Positions 40,778 to 51,104 are shown, counted from the first letter of the stretch. The stretch is 64,000 bases of DNA from Bradyrhizobiaceae bacterium (GCA_003963145.1 RXJJ01000003.1:424146-488145), one strand, 5' to 3'. The notes: a model not told the origin generated them from the letters alone. Numbers and translations are program-made.

Positions 40778-41423
40778 CGCGCGCGAAGGTCCACACATCG
40801 GTGACATCGGTCAGCTTGTCCGCATTGCCGTCAATGACCGCGCCATCCTTGTTGCGTGTCACCGATATCATCTGCGACACGAAACGGACCGTCAGTTGCG
40901 CGATGCGGTCGCGCACGCCGGCGCTGACCAGTTCGGCCTTGTCGATCGAAGCAAAGCGGGTTTCCACCTTCTCGCCGCGCTGTTCACGGCCTTTGATCGC
41001 CGTATCGAAACCGTCATAGACCTCGGACGACAGAAGATCCTTCAGCGCGCGCCGGTCGCCATTGGCGAAGGCCAGCACAATCATCTCATAGGCGCCCTTC
41101 GCTCCGGTGAGAAAATGCTGCACGTCGAACGACGAATCGCTGGCGACGATCTCGTTCAGCCCCGCCGCAAGCGCCGAATCCGGAGGGGCAATGCCCTTCC
41201 AGCGATCGGACGCGTCAACGGGTTCCGCGGCTGGCGCCAGCGGCGCCTGATCGATGATCGTGCCGGGCAGCGGCGCAACGCTGTCATTGCCGCCGCGCAC
41301 CACGTCTCGCGCAGCGTGATCGAACGGCGGCCGCTCGCTGCCGGTGCGCTGACCGAGCACGCTGCGTAGGCGCAGGAAAATAAACACGGCCAGAGCCAGA
41401 AAAATGATGGTGTAAATATCCAC
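40722..41423 (-). CDS. Tim44-like domain membrane protein
   Basis: A 233-residue protein with one N-terminal membrane helix (IYTIIFLALAVFIFLRLRSVLG) and a C-terminal Tim44-like domain (about residues 95-225). That domain has FLTGAKGAYEMIVLAFANGDRRALKDLLSSEVYDGF and ends DVWTFARDVSSRDPNWKLVG. Bacterial relatives are called TimA and resemble the mitochondrial import motor anchor. The start codon is GTG at 41423. It overlaps mltA, suggesting co-expression. Confidence 0.88.
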   Translation of the reverse strand: MDIYTIIFLALAVFIFLRLRSVLGQRTGSERPPFDHAARDVVRGGNDSVAPLPGTIIDQAPLAPAAEPVDASDRWKGIAPPDSALAAGLNEIVASDSSFDVQHFLTGAKGAYEMIVLAFANGDRRALKDLLSSEVYDGFDTAIKGREQRGEKVETRFASIDKAELVSAGVRDRIAQLTVRFVSQMISVTRNKDGAVIDGNADKLTDVTDVWTFARDVSSRDPNWKLVGTESGH

Positions 41424-41781
41424 GTCGATTCACTTTCTGATCGGCGTGCCGCCGATAGTTTGACGCCGCCACGGTGGCTAGAGGTGCTGGATCATCTAGG
41501 CATGAAATCCGGCAACACCAACACGACCGTTTGCCGCGTCTTTATGAAACCTTGTTAAGGCCCTGGGGCCGGAACGCACGGCCGTGGATGAACGGCGGAA
41601 CAGGCTTAACGCCAGCCAACCACGCCTGTTTGCAGCAAATTCTACCCTATAGACGATCTGCGGCCAACCTTTTGGAGCCGTTTCAAGGGCCATCGTCCTT
41701 GTGGAATGCGGCAGGGCTATGATAGCCACACGCCCGCACGGCACCAAAGTTCACGCCAAATCGACCCCCAGGAGAGACTTT
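41424..41781. other. Divergent control region between the Tim44-like gene and secB
   Basis: A 358-bp gap without a credible gene. It must hold the promoters of two divergent genes. A TATGAT -10-like hexamer lies at 41718-41723 upstream of secB, but I could not find a well-spaced -35 partner. A GATTC (GANTC, a CcrM-type methylation site) occurs near 41427. AGGAGA at 41770-41775 is the secB ribosome-binding site, six bases from the ATG. No strong hairpin or repeat was seen. Confidence 0.5.
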
Positions 41782-42258
41782 ATGACCAACGGAAACGGCG
41801 CCCCCATGCAAGGAGAGGCTCCTCCGCAGCTCAGCGTCCTGGTGCAATACATCAAGGATTTCTCGTTCGAAAATCCGAATTCCCCGGGATCGCTGGCGCC
41901 GCGCGAGACTCAGCCGGCGATCGGTATCCAAATCAATGTGAGCGCCGCCGGCCTTGCCGAAAATGATTATGAAGTTTCCCTGTCAATCGAAGGCAAGGCG
42001 GAGAGCGGCGGCTCGGTGATGTTTGCATTCGAACTTGTTTATGCGGGCGTGTTCCGTATTCAGAACGTGGCGCAGGAGAATTTGCATCCTCTTGTGATGA
42101 TCGAATGTCCGCGGCTGCTGTTTCCTTTCGCGCGCGAGATCGTCTCGAACGCCACCCGCAATGGCGGCTTCCCGCCCTTGATGCTCGACCCCGTGGATTT
42201 CGTGGCGCTTTATCGTCAGAACATGGCCCGACAGGCCGAACAGCTCCGGCCGAGCTAA
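41782..42258 (+). CDS. secB: Protein-export chaperone SecB
   Basis: Tetrameric cytosolic chaperone that keeps preproteins unfolded and hands them to SecA. The core has [19 protein letters not shown] near residue 17, [23 protein letters not shown], and [30 protein letters not shown] near the end. The ATG at 41782 with a strong SD gives 158 residues, the usual size. It is convergent with dnaQ, with 5 bp between stops. Confidence 0.97.
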   Translation: MTNGNGAPMQGEAPPQLSVLVQYIKDFSFENPNSPGSLAPRETQPAIGIQINVSAAGLAENDYEVSLSIEGKAESGGSVMFAFELVYAGVFRIQNVAQENLHPLVMIECPRLLFPFAREIVSNATRNGGFPPLMLDPVDFVALYRQNMARQAEQLRPS

Positions 42259-42263
42259 CCCGG

Positions 42264-42965
42264 CTATTCCGCGTCGTCCGTAAATTCGCGCCAGATCGCC
42301 TTGTCGCCAAGCGAAGCGATGAAGGCATCATGTGCCGCGCGGTCCTCGTCGAACACCCGCGGCGCAAGAGGAACTTCGCGCATACGCCGGCCCACATCGA
42401 TCATAATTCTTGATCCGGTCTGGCGGGCCTCGGCGAGAATGAGGGACGACTGCCGTGCGCCGATCAGATCGATATAGACTTCCGCCAGCAATTCGGCGTC
42501 GAGAAGTGCGCCGTGCTTGGTGCGTTTTGAATTGTCGATAGCGTAACGCGAGCACAAATCGTCGAGCCGGTTGGACACGCCCGGATGCTTGCGGCGAGCC
42601 AGTAAAAGAGTGTCGACCAGGCGCTCCCGGGCGACCGGGGCGCGCGCAAGCCGCCCCAGTTCGGCGTTGATAAAGCCGATGTCGAACGAAGCGTTATGAA
42701 TAATCAGCGGCGTGTCATCGCCGATGAAGGCGAGGAACTCCTCCGCGACCGCCGAGAAGAGCGGCTTGTCCGCCAGAAATTCCGTAGACAATCCGTGAAC
42801 CGCGAAGGCTTCCTGCGGCATGTCGCGTTCCGGATTGAGATAGCGGTGGTAGACCTGCCCCGTGGGCATGTGGTTGACCAATTCAACGCAGCCGATCTCG
42901 ACAAGACGGTCGCCGCGCAAGGCGTCGAGACCTGTGGTTTCGGTATCGAGAACGATTTCGCGCAT
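42264..42965 (-). CDS. dnaQ: DNA polymerase III epsilon subunit (proofreading exonuclease)
   Basis: 3'-5' proofreading exonuclease of the replicase. The DEDDh motifs are ExoI VLDTETTGL near residue 5, ExoII IIHNASFDIGFI near residue 95, and ExoIII HGALLDAELLAEVY with the catalytic His and Asp near 160. The ATG at 42965 gives 233 residues. It follows coaE by 25 bp. The leftward chain DUF299 protein, maf, coaE, dnaQ is the usual left flank of alphaproteobacterial origins. Confidence 0.96.
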   Translation of the reverse strand: MREIVLDTETTGLDALRGDRLVEIGCVELVNHMPTGQVYHRYLNPERDMPQEAFAVHGLSTEFLADKPLFSAVAEEFLAFIGDDTPLIIHNASFDIGFINAELGRLARAPVARERLVDTLLLARRKHPGVSNRLDDLCSRYAIDNSKRTKHGALLDAELLAEVYIDLIGARQSSLILAEARQTGSRIMIDVGRRMREVPLAPRVFDEDRAAHDAFIASLGDKAIWREFTDDAE

Positions 42966-42990
42966 GATCAAAAGGAACCAGAGAGCCGAA

Positions 42991-43590
42991 TCAGCGCCGG
43001 CGTTTCGGCATTGTAGCGACTTCGCCCAGAATTTCCCGAATTGTCCGCCGCACCGCGTCAAGTCCATGCGACGTATCCACGATAAAATCGGCGCGCCGGC
43101 GCTTCTCCTCGTCCGGCATCTGCCGCGCCAGAACAGTGGCAAGCTTGTCCGGTGTCATGGTTGGCCGCGCTAGAATCCGTTCGTGCTGAATCTCGGGCGT
43201 CGTTGTCACCACCGCGACCGCGTCGACCCGACCATCCGCGCCGGTTTCATAGAGCAAGGGAATATCGAGCGCCACGACGGGCGCACCGGAGGCTTCGGCC
43301 TCCGTAAGAAAGGCCTGCTCATGTGCGCGAAGCATCGGATGGACGATGGCTTCGAGCTTTTCCATGGCGGTGTGATTGTTGACGACATGCGTCGAGAGTT
43401 TCTGCCGGTCCACCCGGCCATCTACACTGGTGCCCGGAAACGCCGCCTCGATGGCTGCGGTTGCTTCACCTTCATAGAGCGCATGAACCGTCGCATCGGC
43501 GTCATAGACCGGCACGCCAGCTTCCATGAACAATTTGGCGGTGGTGGATTTTCCCATCCCGATCGAGCCGGTCAGTCCAAGCACAAACAT
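42991..43590 (-). CDS. coaE: Dephospho-CoA kinase
   Basis: Final step of coenzyme A synthesis. The P-loop [17 protein letters not shown] is at residues 5-21. Further family parts are the [16 protein letters not shown] segment with the substrate-binding Asp, and the lid region with [28 protein letters not shown]. The length is 199 residues. It lies between maf (33 bp upstream) and dnaQ. coaA, the first enzyme of the pathway, is also in this window at 31.8 kb. Confidence 0.97.
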   Translation of the reverse strand: MFVLGLTGSIGMGKSTTAKLFMEAGVPVYDADATVHALYEGEATAAIEAAFPGTSVDGRVDRQKLSTHVVNNHTAMEKLEAIVHPMLRAHEQAFLTEAEASGAPVVALDIPLLYETGADGRVDAVAVVTTTPEIQHERILARPTMTPDKLATVLARQMPDEEKRRRADFIVDTSHGLDAVRRTIREILGEVATMPKRRR

Positions 43591-43623
43591 TCAGCGATCC
43601 CGGATCGAGAAAAAAAGACAGAC

Positions 43624-44223
43624 TTAAAGAGAGATCAGCTTTGCGCCGCGCAGGAATGCGAGCAGGGGCAACAAAGGCAGTCCCAGAATCGTAAAATAAT
43701 CGCCCTCGATTTCGTCGAACAGATGCACGCCAAGGCCTTCCAGCTGATAGCTGCCGACGCTCTGGGTGGCGGCCGTTCCCGCGCGATCGAGATATTCCCC
43801 GATCGCCTTGTCATCCAGGGCGCGCATGGTCATGGCAGCAACACCGACATGCGAAAACAGGACTTCGCCCCCTTTTGCGGCCACGACTGCAGAATGCAGA
43901 TAATGTGTTCTCCCGGCGAGTGAACGCAATTGCCCCGCCGCCGCATTTCGGTCGGCGGGCTTGTTGAACAGCTTTCCACCAAGCGCCAGCGTCTGGTCCG
44001 CGCCAACCACGAGTCGGCCCGGATTTAATCGTGCAACATGGAGCGCCTTGGCACGGGCAAGATGCTCGGCCACCGCACCGCCGTCGCTTAATCCCGATTC
44101 ATCCTGAAGCGTTCTCTCGTCGATGTCGGCCGGGATCGCCTCGAATTCGATTTGCGCGCTGCGCAGCAGCGCCTGCCGCGCTCTGCTTTGGGAGGCAAGA
44201 ATCAAGGTTGTATTTCCACGCAT
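43624..44223 (-). CDS. maf: Maf family nucleotide pyrophosphatase
   Basis: Maf-type enzyme that hydrolyses non-canonical or canonical nucleoside triphosphates and is linked to septum formation control. The N-terminus LILASQSRARQALL, the ADQTLALGGKLFNKP segment with the catalytic Asp, and the C-terminal SYQLEGLGVHLFDEIEGDYFTILGLPLLPLL are present. The length is 199 residues. It lies 5 bp after the DUF299 gene on the same strand. The precise substrate class (YhdE or YceF type) is not certain. Confidence 0.93.
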   Translation of the reverse strand: MRGNTTLILASQSRARQALLRSAQIEFEAIPADIDERTLQDESGLSDGGAVAEHLARAKALHVARLNPGRLVVGADQTLALGGKLFNKPADRNAAAGQLRSLAGRTHYLHSAVVAAKGGEVLFSHVGVAAMTMRALDDKAIGEYLDRAGTAATQSVGSYQLEGLGVHLFDEIEGDYFTILGLPLLPLLAFLRGAKLISL

Positions 44224-44228
44224 CGCGG

Positions 44229-45065
44229 TCAGGTGTTGAGCCGCTGACGATCGGCAAAGAGTTTCATGATCGCGGCGGCGGTTTCCTCTATCGAGCGGCG
44301 GGTCACGTCGAGAGAAGGCCAGTCATATTTCGCGCTGAGCTTGCGCGAAAAGGCAACCTCGTCTGCCACCGCCTGCCGGTCGATATAGGAATCGTCGTTC
44401 GACTGCGCGCCAAGTCCTAGCAGCCTGTTCTGCCGGATCTGAACCAGACGTTCCGGCGTGGCATGCAGACTGACCACAAGCGGCTTTTTCAAAGTCTCGA
44501 GCTGATGCGGAATTGGAATTCCCGGCACCAGCGGGACATTGGCGGTCCGTACACCGCGATTGGCGAGATAGATCGATGTCGGCGTTTTCGACGTGCGGGA
44601 AACTCCGACCAGAACAATGTCGGCTTCTTCGAGCCCTTCGACATGCTGACCGTCATCATGCATCATGGTGTAGTTCAGCGCGTCGATCCGCTTGAAATAT
44701 TCGGCGTTGAGAGTGTGCTGCGCGCCCACCCGCTGCGATGTTTCACGGCCGAGATAGGCCCGGAACAATTGCATTACCGGACCGATGATCGACAGGCTTG
44801 GAATGTTGATCTCCCGGCATTTCGCCTCGAGGCGATCGACCAGATCCTTTTCCAGCAAGGTGAACAGGACGATACCCGGCGCTTCCTCGATTTCGGCGAG
44901 CACGCGGTCAAGCTGCTTCTGGCTGCGCACCAGCGGATACACATGCTCGACGGGCGTGACGTTCGAGTATTGCGCCGCCACGGCGCGCGCGACGGTAATC
45001 AGCGTCTCGCCAGTCGAATCGGAAATCATATGAAGATGAAAATAACTACCGCTCGCGGGAGACAT
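44229..45065 (-). CDS. Pyruvate, water dikinase / PPDK regulatory protein (DUF299)
   Basis: A bifunctional ADP-dependent kinase and phosphorylase that controls PEP synthase or pyruvate phosphate dikinase. Characteristic parts are the N-terminal [12 protein letters not shown], the P-loop-like [19 protein letters not shown] near residue 150, and [10 protein letters not shown]. The ATG at 45065 gives 278 residues. A longer frame to 45197 would run into the proposed origin. It is the RP001-type gene that flanks oriC in Caulobacter and Rickettsia, and it is transcribed away from that gap. Confidence 0.93.
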   Translation of the reverse strand: MSPASGSYFHLHMISDSTGETLITVARAVAAQYSNVTPVEHVYPLVRSQKQLDRVLAEIEEAPGIVLFTLLEKDLVDRLEAKCREINIPSLSIIGPVMQLFRAYLGRETSQRVGAQHTLNAEYFKRIDALNYTMMHDDGQHVEGLEEADIVLVGVSRTSKTPTSIYLANRGVRTANVPLVPGIPIPHQLETLKKPLVVSLHATPERLVQIRQNRLLGLGAQSNDDSYIDRQAVADEVAFSRKLSAKYDWPSLDVTRRSIEETAAAIMKLFADRQRLNT

Positions 45066-45545
45066 GTCGGCAATCCATTCGATCAACCAGCCGCCAACCT
45101 GAATATGGTGCTGTGCACGACTGTGTATTGCTGTGGGCAGTCGAGATGCCCGAGAACGATCCGGCTCCAGCTTTGTATAAGTCGCAAAGTTGTTCACACA
45201 GTTGTTTGCGGGATGTCGTTCAAAACGCGACGGAGTGTAACGGGGTTATGTGGACTTGTCTTGGGATAATCGGCTGGAAGCTTCGCTCAAACCTTTGAAA
45301 AACGTCCGATAATTCATTTCCCGGGATCGCGGCTGAAAAGGCCGGACAACGATTGGCGATGTGGACCAATTTCGGATCGGTACTGGACAACATTGCTTGG
45401 GCTCAATCCACCGCAACACAGACTCCAACCTTAAGAATCTAAATTGGATATTTGAGAGGGATAAGGACCGGACTATCCTGTTTTCGTTCACGCGGTCATG
45501 CCAAAACGATTGGGTGATCGAACTTCAGCCGTGTCGGGTCAGCGA
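45066..45545. other. Candidate chromosomal replication origin (oriC)
   Basis: A 480-bp gap with no credible gene, between the DUF299 gene (leftward) and hemJ (rightward). In Caulobacter and Rickettsia the origin lies between the DUF299/RP001 gene and the heme genes preceding rho. A 27-bp stretch at 45431-45457 is about 78% A+T by hand count and could unwind. DnaA-like boxes are weak: TTGTTCACA (45190-45198), reverse TTATACAAA (45172-45180), and two TGTGGA cores (45249-45254, 45360-45365). CTGTG occurs three times at exact 10-bp spacing (45111, 45121, 45131). Two GANTC sites (45421, 45435) lie beside the A+T block. The call rests mainly on synteny. Confidence 0.55.
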
Positions 45546-45968
45546 ATGTACGAATGGATCAAGGCGTTGCATATCATCGCTGTCATCTCCTGGATGGCGG
45601 GTATGCTCTATCTGCCGCGACTGTTCGTTTATCATTGCGACGCCGAGCCCGGCTCCAAACAGTCCGAGACGTTCAAGGTCATGGAACGCCGGCTGCTGCG
45701 GATCATCATCAATCCGGCGATGATTGTAACCTGGCTGGCTGGGTTTTGGCTGGCCTGGGCGGGGCATTGGGAAAGTGCCCGCTGGCTGCATGTTAAATTT
45801 GCGCTGGTACTCGTTATGTCAGCGATCCACGGCGTTCTGGTTCGCAGGATGCGGGATTTTGCTGCCGACGAAAATATTAAGAGTCAGCGTTACTACCGGA
45901 TTCTAAACGAGGTTCCGGCCGTTCTCATGATCGCCATTGTTATTCTGGTGGTCGTCAAACCATTCTGA
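45546..45968 (+). CDS. hemJ: Protoporphyrinogen oxidase HemJ
   Basis: Membrane protein of heme synthesis that oxidises protoporphyrinogen IX to protoporphyrin IX. The family N-terminus MYEWIKALHIIAVISWMAG holds the conserved histidine near residue 9. Four hydrophobic segments follow, with LLRIIINPAMIVTWLAGFWLA and LHVKFALVLVMSAIHG, and the RYYRILNEVPAVLMIAIVILVVV end. The ATG at 45546 gives 140 residues. A longer frame to 45498 has no SD. It is the first gene to the right of the proposed origin. Confidence 0.93.
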   Translation: MYEWIKALHIIAVISWMAGMLYLPRLFVYHCDAEPGSKQSETFKVMERRLLRIIINPAMIVTWLAGFWLAWAGHWESARWLHVKFALVLVMSAIHGVLVRRMRDFAADENIKSQRYYRILNEVPAVLMIAIVILVVVKPF

Positions 45969-46258
45969 ACGGTTTGTTTCGGAAGATGACCGGCGCGCCA
46001 ATCTGCCCAAACGATGTTCTTGCGTGGAGCAATCCAATTTTCTATATTGGCGTCATCCTACCCACGCAGGCGGATGTGATTGTGTTCCGGTCTTTCGGCC
46101 GGCCGTCACATCAGGTTCAAGGCCTCCCGGCACCTTCCTCGCTTAAGGCACCCTCGCTCAAGACCTGCGGACTTCTTTGATTTGTGGTTGTCCGCGTTTC
46201 TCAGCAGGCCGAACCCCTTCTTGCTTCCCCCACTCTCTTTTTTCTACAGGACCATCCC
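45969..46258 (+). promoter_or_regulatory. Rho leader region
   Basis: A 290-bp gap before rho with no credible gene. The last 60 bases are strongly pyrimidine-rich on the coding strand (runs such as CCCCTTCTTGCTTCCCCC at 46219-46236, then CTCTCTTTTTTCT). C-rich, G-poor RNA of this kind is what Rho binds, and rho is autoregulated at its leader in E. coli. A similar feedback here is an inference. Confidence 0.4.
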
Positions 46259-47524
46259 ATGCGGGAAATGAAACTACAGGACCTTAAAGCCAAGACGCCG
46301 GCGGAGCTTGTCTCCTTTGCCGAAGAGCTTGGGGTCGAAAACGCCAGCACCATGCGCAAGCAGGAGCTGATGTTCGCCATTCTGAAATTGCTGGCCAGCC
46401 AGGAAACCGACATTATCGGTGAAGGCGTGGTCGAAGTGCTCTCCGACGGCTTCGGCTTTCTGCGCTCTTCCGATGCAAACTATCTGCCAGGCCCGGACGA
46501 TATTTACGTATCGCCATCCCAGATTCGCCGCTTCGGTTTGCGCACCGGCGATACCATCGAAGGTCAGATCCGCAGCCCCAAGGAAGGCGAACGCTATTTT
46601 GCCTTGCTCAAGGTCAACACGCTGAATTTCGAAGAGCCCGAGAAATCCAAGCACAAGGTCAATTTCGACAACCTTACTCCGCTGTTTCCGGACGAGCGTT
46701 TCCGTCTTGAGATCGACGATCCCACCCGCAAGGATTTGTCCGCGCGTGTCATTGATATCGTCGCTCCGATCGGCAAGGGTCAGCGCGCTTTGATCGTCGC
46801 GCCGCCACGCACCGGTAAAACGGTGCTGATGCAGAACATTGCGCATTCGATCACCGCCAATCATCCCGAATGCTATCTGATCGTGCTTCTGATCGACGAG
46901 CGTCCGGAAGAAGTTACCGACATGCAGCGTTCGGTGAAGGGTGAGGTCGTATCCTCGACCTTCGACGAACCTGCGGTGCGTCACGTTCAGGTCGCGGAGA
47001 TGGTGATCGAGAAGGCCAAACGCCTGGTCGAGCACGGCCGCGATGTCGTGATCCTGCTCGATTCGATCACCCGCCTCGGCCGCGCCTACAACACTGTCGT
47101 GCCGTCATCCGGCAAGGTGCTGACCGGCGGTGTCGACGCCAACGCTCTGCAGCGGCCGAAGCGCTTTTTCGGTGCCGCGCGTAATATCGAGGAAGGTGGT
47201 TCGCTGACCATTATCGCCACGGCGCTGGTCGATACCGGCAGCCGCATGGATGAAGTGATCTTCGAAGAATTCAAGGGTACCGGTAACTCCGAACTCATTC
47301 TCGATCGCAAGGTCGCGGACAAGCGGACCTTCCCGGCCATCGACATTGCCCGCTCCGGCACGCGCAAGGAAGAACTCATCACCGATCCGCAGCTGCTCAA
47401 GAAGATGTATGTGCTGCGCCGTATCCTCAATCCGATGGGGTCGATGGACGCGATCGAGTTCCTCCTCGACAAACTCCGCAACACCAAGAACAACTCGGAA
47501 TTTTTCGAATCGATGAATACCTGA
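46259..47524 (+). CDS. rho: Transcription termination factor Rho
   Basis: Hexameric RNA helicase that ends transcription of untranslated RNA. The N-terminal [17 protein letters not shown] helix domain and the cold-shock RNA-binding domain ([16 protein letters not shown], residues 55-70) are followed by Walker [12 protein letters not shown] near residue 181. [19 protein letters not shown] (here [15 protein letters not shown]) and [11 protein letters not shown] follow. The length is 421 residues. It is followed by an intrinsic terminator. Confidence 0.98.
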   Translation: MREMKLQDLKAKTPAELVSFAEELGVENASTMRKQELMFAILKLLASQETDIIGEGVVEVLSDGFGFLRSSDANYLPGPDDIYVSPSQIRRFGLRTGDTIEGQIRSPKEGERYFALLKVNTLNFEEPEKSKHKVNFDNLTPLFPDERFRLEIDDPTRKDLSARVIDIVAPIGKGQRALIVAPPRTGKTVLMQNIAHSITANHPECYLIVLLIDERPEEVTDMQRSVKGEVVSSTFDEPAVRHVQVAEMVIEKAKRLVEHGRDVVILLDSITRLGRAYNTVVPSSGKVLTGGVDANALQRPKRFFGAARNIEEGGSLTIIATALVDTGSRMDEVIFEEFKGTGNSELILDRKVADKRTFPAIDIARSGTRKEELITDPQLLKKMYVLRRILNPMGSMDAIEFLLDKLRNTKNNSEFFESMNT

Positions 47525-47550
47525 TCGCGATTTCATCGATATGTATCAAA

Positions 47551-47575
47551 TGCCCGGCTCGTGCCGGGCATTTTT
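47551..47575 (+). terminator. Intrinsic terminator after rho
   Basis: TGCCCGGC (47551-47558), a TCGT loop and GCCGGGCA (47563-47570) form a perfect 8-bp GC-rich stem followed by TTTTT (47571-47575). It begins 26 bp after the rho stop and is oriented for rightward transcripts. The gene arriving from the other side ends at 47579, so the hairpin also separates the convergent pair. Confidence 0.85.
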
Positions 47576-47578
47576 GTA

Positions 47579-49618
47579 TCAGGCCGGCGTTGTTGCCGGG
47601 CTCGCCGCGAGCGCGATCAAGGCGTCAGGTTCGGTAACCGGCAGCGAACAGCTCATGCCTCGGCAGACAAAAGCGGCTGCGGCAGTGGATGCATTCAGTT
47701 TCGCGCGCGCTGGATGATTCGCTGGCAGGCTTTCCATATCCGGCGCGTGAAGGATGATCGCTGTGGCGTGCGGCAGTTTTCGCGCGGCGGCGAGCAACGC
47801 GTCCGCATCAGCCCCGTTCCCGACCACAACGATCTCTGCGCCGGTCAGAAGCAGGTCGAGCGCGTTCAGCGGCGACAAATGCCCGAAGACATTCTCGGCG
47901 GCTTTGGAAAGCGTGACCGCGAACAGCGCATGGATTTTGCGGCGCCAGGTCTCGTCGCCGGTCAGTACGGCGAGGCGCACAAGATTTTGTGCGATCAGGC
48001 CGGTATGGTTCGGGATCGCATCGTCCACGGTTGAATGCGGCCGAATGATGAGGCCTTCCGCGTCATCGGCAGTGAGATAATAGCCACCGTGGTCCCTGTC
48101 GGTGTAGTGCGTGTCGAGGCTCGTCTGCCAGGCGAGTGCGCGTTGCAGGAAATCACCTTCACCTGTTGCTTCATACAAAGCGAGCGCGGCGCGGATCATC
48201 GCCGCGTAGTCGGAGGCGAGCCCCGGCAGCAGCAATTTGCCGGCGCGCCAGGAATGGCCGAGGCGGCCGTCGCGCGTCATCCTGGTTGACACGAAATCAA
48301 ATGCGCGTCGCGCCGGCGCGAGCCATTCGGGTTTGCCAAAGGCCGTTGCCGCACGGGTCAGCGCCGCAATCATCAGGCCGTTCCAGTCGGCCAGAACCTT
48401 GTCGTCAAGGCCAGGCGGAATTCGTCTGGCGCGTGCCGCGAACAGTACATCGCGCATGGCGGCGAGCTGTTCGGCCTCGAGTGGCGTGTCGTCACTGCTG
48501 TTCAGACGATTGAGGATGGTGTGACCTTCGAAATTGCCTTCAGCCGTCACGTCATATTTGGCGGCAAAGAATGTCGCATCGTCGGTGCCCAAAAGCCGCT
48601 CGATCTCGCTTTGCGACCAGACGTAGAACTTGCCCTCCTCACCTTCGGAATCGGCGTCAAGCGACGACGCAAAGCCGCCTTCCGGCGTCGTCATCTCGCG
48701 CTCCAGCCAGCCGACCGTTTCTGTGGCGCGCTGGCGATACAGCGGGTTGGCTGCGCGCGCGTTCTCCAGCGCGAGCATGTCGAGGATCTGCGCATTGTCG
48801 TAGAGCATTTTCTCGAAATGCGGGACGAGCCATTTGTCGTCCACTGAGTAGCGCGCATACCCGCCACCGAGATGATCGTAGATGCCGCCCTGACTCATCT
48901 GCGTCAGCGCCATAGCGGCGGTTATGAAGAACCGCTCATCGCCGGTGCGCCCGCCCGCCCGCCACAGAAATTCCAGCATCGCGCATTGCGGAAACTTCGG
49001 TGCGCCGCGCAGGCCGCCATTGATTGGATCGGTCGCGCGCGCGATCGACGCCGCGGCGTTGTTCAGTTCGGCAGGTCCGAAGCTCGCAGCATCCGCGCCG
49101 GCCCGGCGCGAAAGATGCTGCACAAGCGCGCTTTGATTTTTTGCGATCTTCTCCGGCTCCTCGCGAAACACCCGCGCGACCTCGCGCAGCACATCGACAA
49201 AGGCGGCGCGGCCATATTGCGCCTGTTTCGGAAAATATGTACCGCCCCACACCGGCCCGCCATCGGGGGTGAGAAACATGGTCAGCGGCCAGCCACCTTG
49301 CTCGCCCAGTGCATGCAGCGCGTTCATGTAGATCTGGTCGATGTCCGGACGCTCTTCGCGATCAACCTTGATCGGCACGAACAGCTCGTTCATCACCTTC
49401 GCAGTGGCCTCGTCCTCGAAACTTTCATGGGCCATCACGTGGCACCAGTGGCAGGCCGCATAGCCGACAGACAGCAGGATCGGTTTGTTGCTGCGTCTCG
49501 CCTCGGCCAGCGCGTCCGGCCCCCATGGCCACCAGTCGACGGGATTATGCTGATGCTGAAGCAAATAGGGACTGGTTTCGCCCGACAGCCGGTTATTGTG
49601 CGACGCAGCATTTTCCAT
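47579..49618 (-). CDS. Thioredoxin-domain protein of the DUF255/YyaL (SSP411) family
   Basis: A 679-residue protein. The N-terminal DUF255 thioredoxin-like domain has the motif [14 protein letters not shown] near residue 56, with [13 protein letters not shown] and [13 protein letters not shown]. The rest is an alpha/alpha-barrel with similarity to glycosidase and cellobiose-epimerase folds ([35 protein letters not shown]). The family is widely conserved, and its human member is SPATA20. Its function is unknown. It is convergent with rho and divergent from mnmE. Confidence 0.9.
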   Translation of the reverse strand: MENAASHNNRLSGETSPYLLQHQHNPVDWWPWGPDALAEARRSNKPILLSVGYAACHWCHVMAHESFEDEATAKVMNELFVPIKVDREERPDIDQIYMNALHALGEQGGWPLTMFLTPDGGPVWGGTYFPKQAQYGRAAFVDVLREVARVFREEPEKIAKNQSALVQHLSRRAGADAASFGPAELNNAAASIARATDPINGGLRGAPKFPQCAMLEFLWRAGGRTGDERFFITAAMALTQMSQGGIYDHLGGGYARYSVDDKWLVPHFEKMLYDNAQILDMLALENARAANPLYRQRATETVGWLEREMTTPEGGFASSLDADSEGEEGKFYVWSQSEIERLLGTDDATFFAAKYDVTAEGNFEGHTILNRLNSSDDTPLEAEQLAAMRDVLFAARARRIPPGLDDKVLADWNGLMIAALTRAATAFGKPEWLAPARRAFDFVSTRMTRDGRLGHSWRAGKLLLPGLASDYAAMIRAALALYEATGEGDFLQRALAWQTSLDTHYTDRDHGGYYLTADDAEGLIIRPHSTVDDAIPNHTGLIAQNLVRLAVLTGDETWRRKIHALFAVTLSKAAENVFGHLSPLNALDLLLTGAEIVVVGNGADADALLAAARKLPHATAIILHAPDMESLPANHPARAKLNASTAAAAFVCRGMSCSLPVTEPDALIALAASPATTPA

Positions 49619-49728
49619 GGTGTACTCTGAGATTTGATTGTGCGACGCACAAATTCATGGAGCAGATGAGGATTCCATCGACTCAACAATTTCGATTGCC
49701 TGCAAAGCCTGCCGCGAACAAATAAGCC

Positions 49729-51066
49729 ATGCATCCTGAAGAGCAAACCATCTACGCGCTGGCGTCGGGCCGCTTGCCATCGGCCATCGCGATCGTCCGC
49801 GTTTCAGGCTCGCGCGCATCACTCGCGCTCAACTCGCTCGGCGGCCGTTTGCCAACACCGCGCATCGCGACTCTCGTGACGTTGAAGACTGCGGACGGCA
49901 CGGCGATCGATGACGGCGTGGTGCTGTGGTTTCCAGCGCCGCATAGTGCAACCGGTGAGGATGTTGCCGAATTCCAGGTGCATGGCGGACGCGCTGTGAT
50001 CGCGGCGCTGTTCGATGCGCTCTCGAAAATCGAGGGGCTGCGTCCGGCCGAGCCCGGTGAATTCACCCGACGCGCGTTCGAGAACGGCAAGTTCGATCTG
50101 ACGGAGGCCGAGGGCCTCGACGATCTCATTCATGCCGATACCGACATGCAGCGCCGTCAGGCCTTGCGGCAGCTCAAGGGTCTGCTTGGGGACAAGGCCG
50201 AGAGCTGGCGCAGGCAGATCATCGAAGCCTGTGCCTTGATCGAAGCTGGTATCGATTTCTCCGACGAGGGCGATGTGCCGCAGGAATTGCAGGCGCATGC
50301 CCTTCGCAAGATCGGCACCCTGAAGGACGAGATTCAAAAAGCCCTTGGCACATCGGCTCGAAGCGAGCGTCTGCGCGAGGGATTGGTCGTCGCCATCGCG
50401 GGGCCGCCGAATGCAGGCAAGTCGACCTTGCTCAATCGTCTCGCCCAGCGCGAGGCGGCAATCGTTTCGCCTCATGCGGGCACCACGCGTGATGTGATCG
50501 AGGTGCATCTCGATCTCGAAGGCTACCCGGTGACATTGCTGGACACGGCTGGCGTTCGTGAAACCGACGATCCGGTGGAGCAGGAGGGCGTCCGCCGCGC
50601 GCGGGAGCGCGCACAAAATGCCGACCTCGTTCTGTGGCTCATTGATGCCAGCGCCGGGTCTGAAGGACGGCTGCCCGCCGGGCAGGGCCATGCTCCGGTC
50701 TGGTTGGTGCGCAACAAGCTCGACCTCCCAGGTCGGAACGATGTGGCAAAGGGGGTTTCGAAGTCCTTCGATATTTCGGCGGCCCGCGGCGATGGATTAT
50801 CCGCGCTGAGCGATGCGCTGGTCGATTATGCGCGGGCCTATTTCGGTGCTGGGGAGGGTGCTCTGATCAGCCGAGAACGGCACAGGATGCTTCTGCGCGA
50901 AACGATGGAGGCGCTGGAACGCGCGGAGCACATGCGCGGACACGGCGAAGAGCTGGTTGCAGAGGAATTACGGGTTGCGGCCCACGCGCTTGGCCGCCTG
51001 ACCGGACGGGTCGACGTCGAGGATCTGCTGGATGTGATTTTTCGGGAGTTCTGCATCGGCAAATAG
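49729..51066 (+). CDS. mnmE: tRNA modification GTPase MnmE
   Basis: With MnmG it makes the 5-carboxymethylaminomethyl group on U34 of certain tRNAs. The formyl-THF-binding N-terminal domain begins [23 protein letters not shown]. The G domain has Walker [13 protein letters not shown] near residue 225 and DTAGVRET. The C-terminus ends FCIGK, with the essential cysteine. The length is 445 residues. mnmG follows after a 115-bp gap that contains two parS sites. Confidence 0.98.
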   Translation: MHPEEQTIYALASGRLPSAIAIVRVSGSRASLALNSLGGRLPTPRIATLVTLKTADGTAIDDGVVLWFPAPHSATGEDVAEFQVHGGRAVIAALFDALSKIEGLRPAEPGEFTRRAFENGKFDLTEAEGLDDLIHADTDMQRRQALRQLKGLLGDKAESWRRQIIEACALIEAGIDFSDEGDVPQELQAHALRKIGTLKDEIQKALGTSARSERLREGLVVAIAGPPNAGKSTLLNRLAQREAAIVSPHAGTTRDVIEVHLDLEGYPVTLLDTAGVRETDDPVEQEGVRRARERAQNADLVLWLIDASAGSEGRLPAGQGHAPVWLVRNKLDLPGRNDVAKGVSKSFDISAARGDGLSALSDALVDYARAYFGAGEGALISRERHRMLLRETMEALERAEHMRGHGEELVAEELRVAAHALGRLTGRVDVEDLLDVIFREFCIGK

Positions 51067-51069
51067 CCG

Positions 51070-51085
51070 TGTTTCACGTGAAACA
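51070..51085. promoter_or_regulatory. parS site 1
   Basis: TGTTTCACGTGAAACA, an exact match to the chromosomal parS consensus bound by ParB. It lies three bases after the mnmE stop, outside any gene. Confidence 0.92.
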
Positions 51086-51104
51086 GCGGCGCCATCGCAA
51101 GCTT

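Noticed and set aside
44739..44746. TGTTTCAC half-site resembling parS inside the DUF299 gene
   Set aside because: Only half of the palindrome is present; the other arm (GGCCGAGA) does not match.
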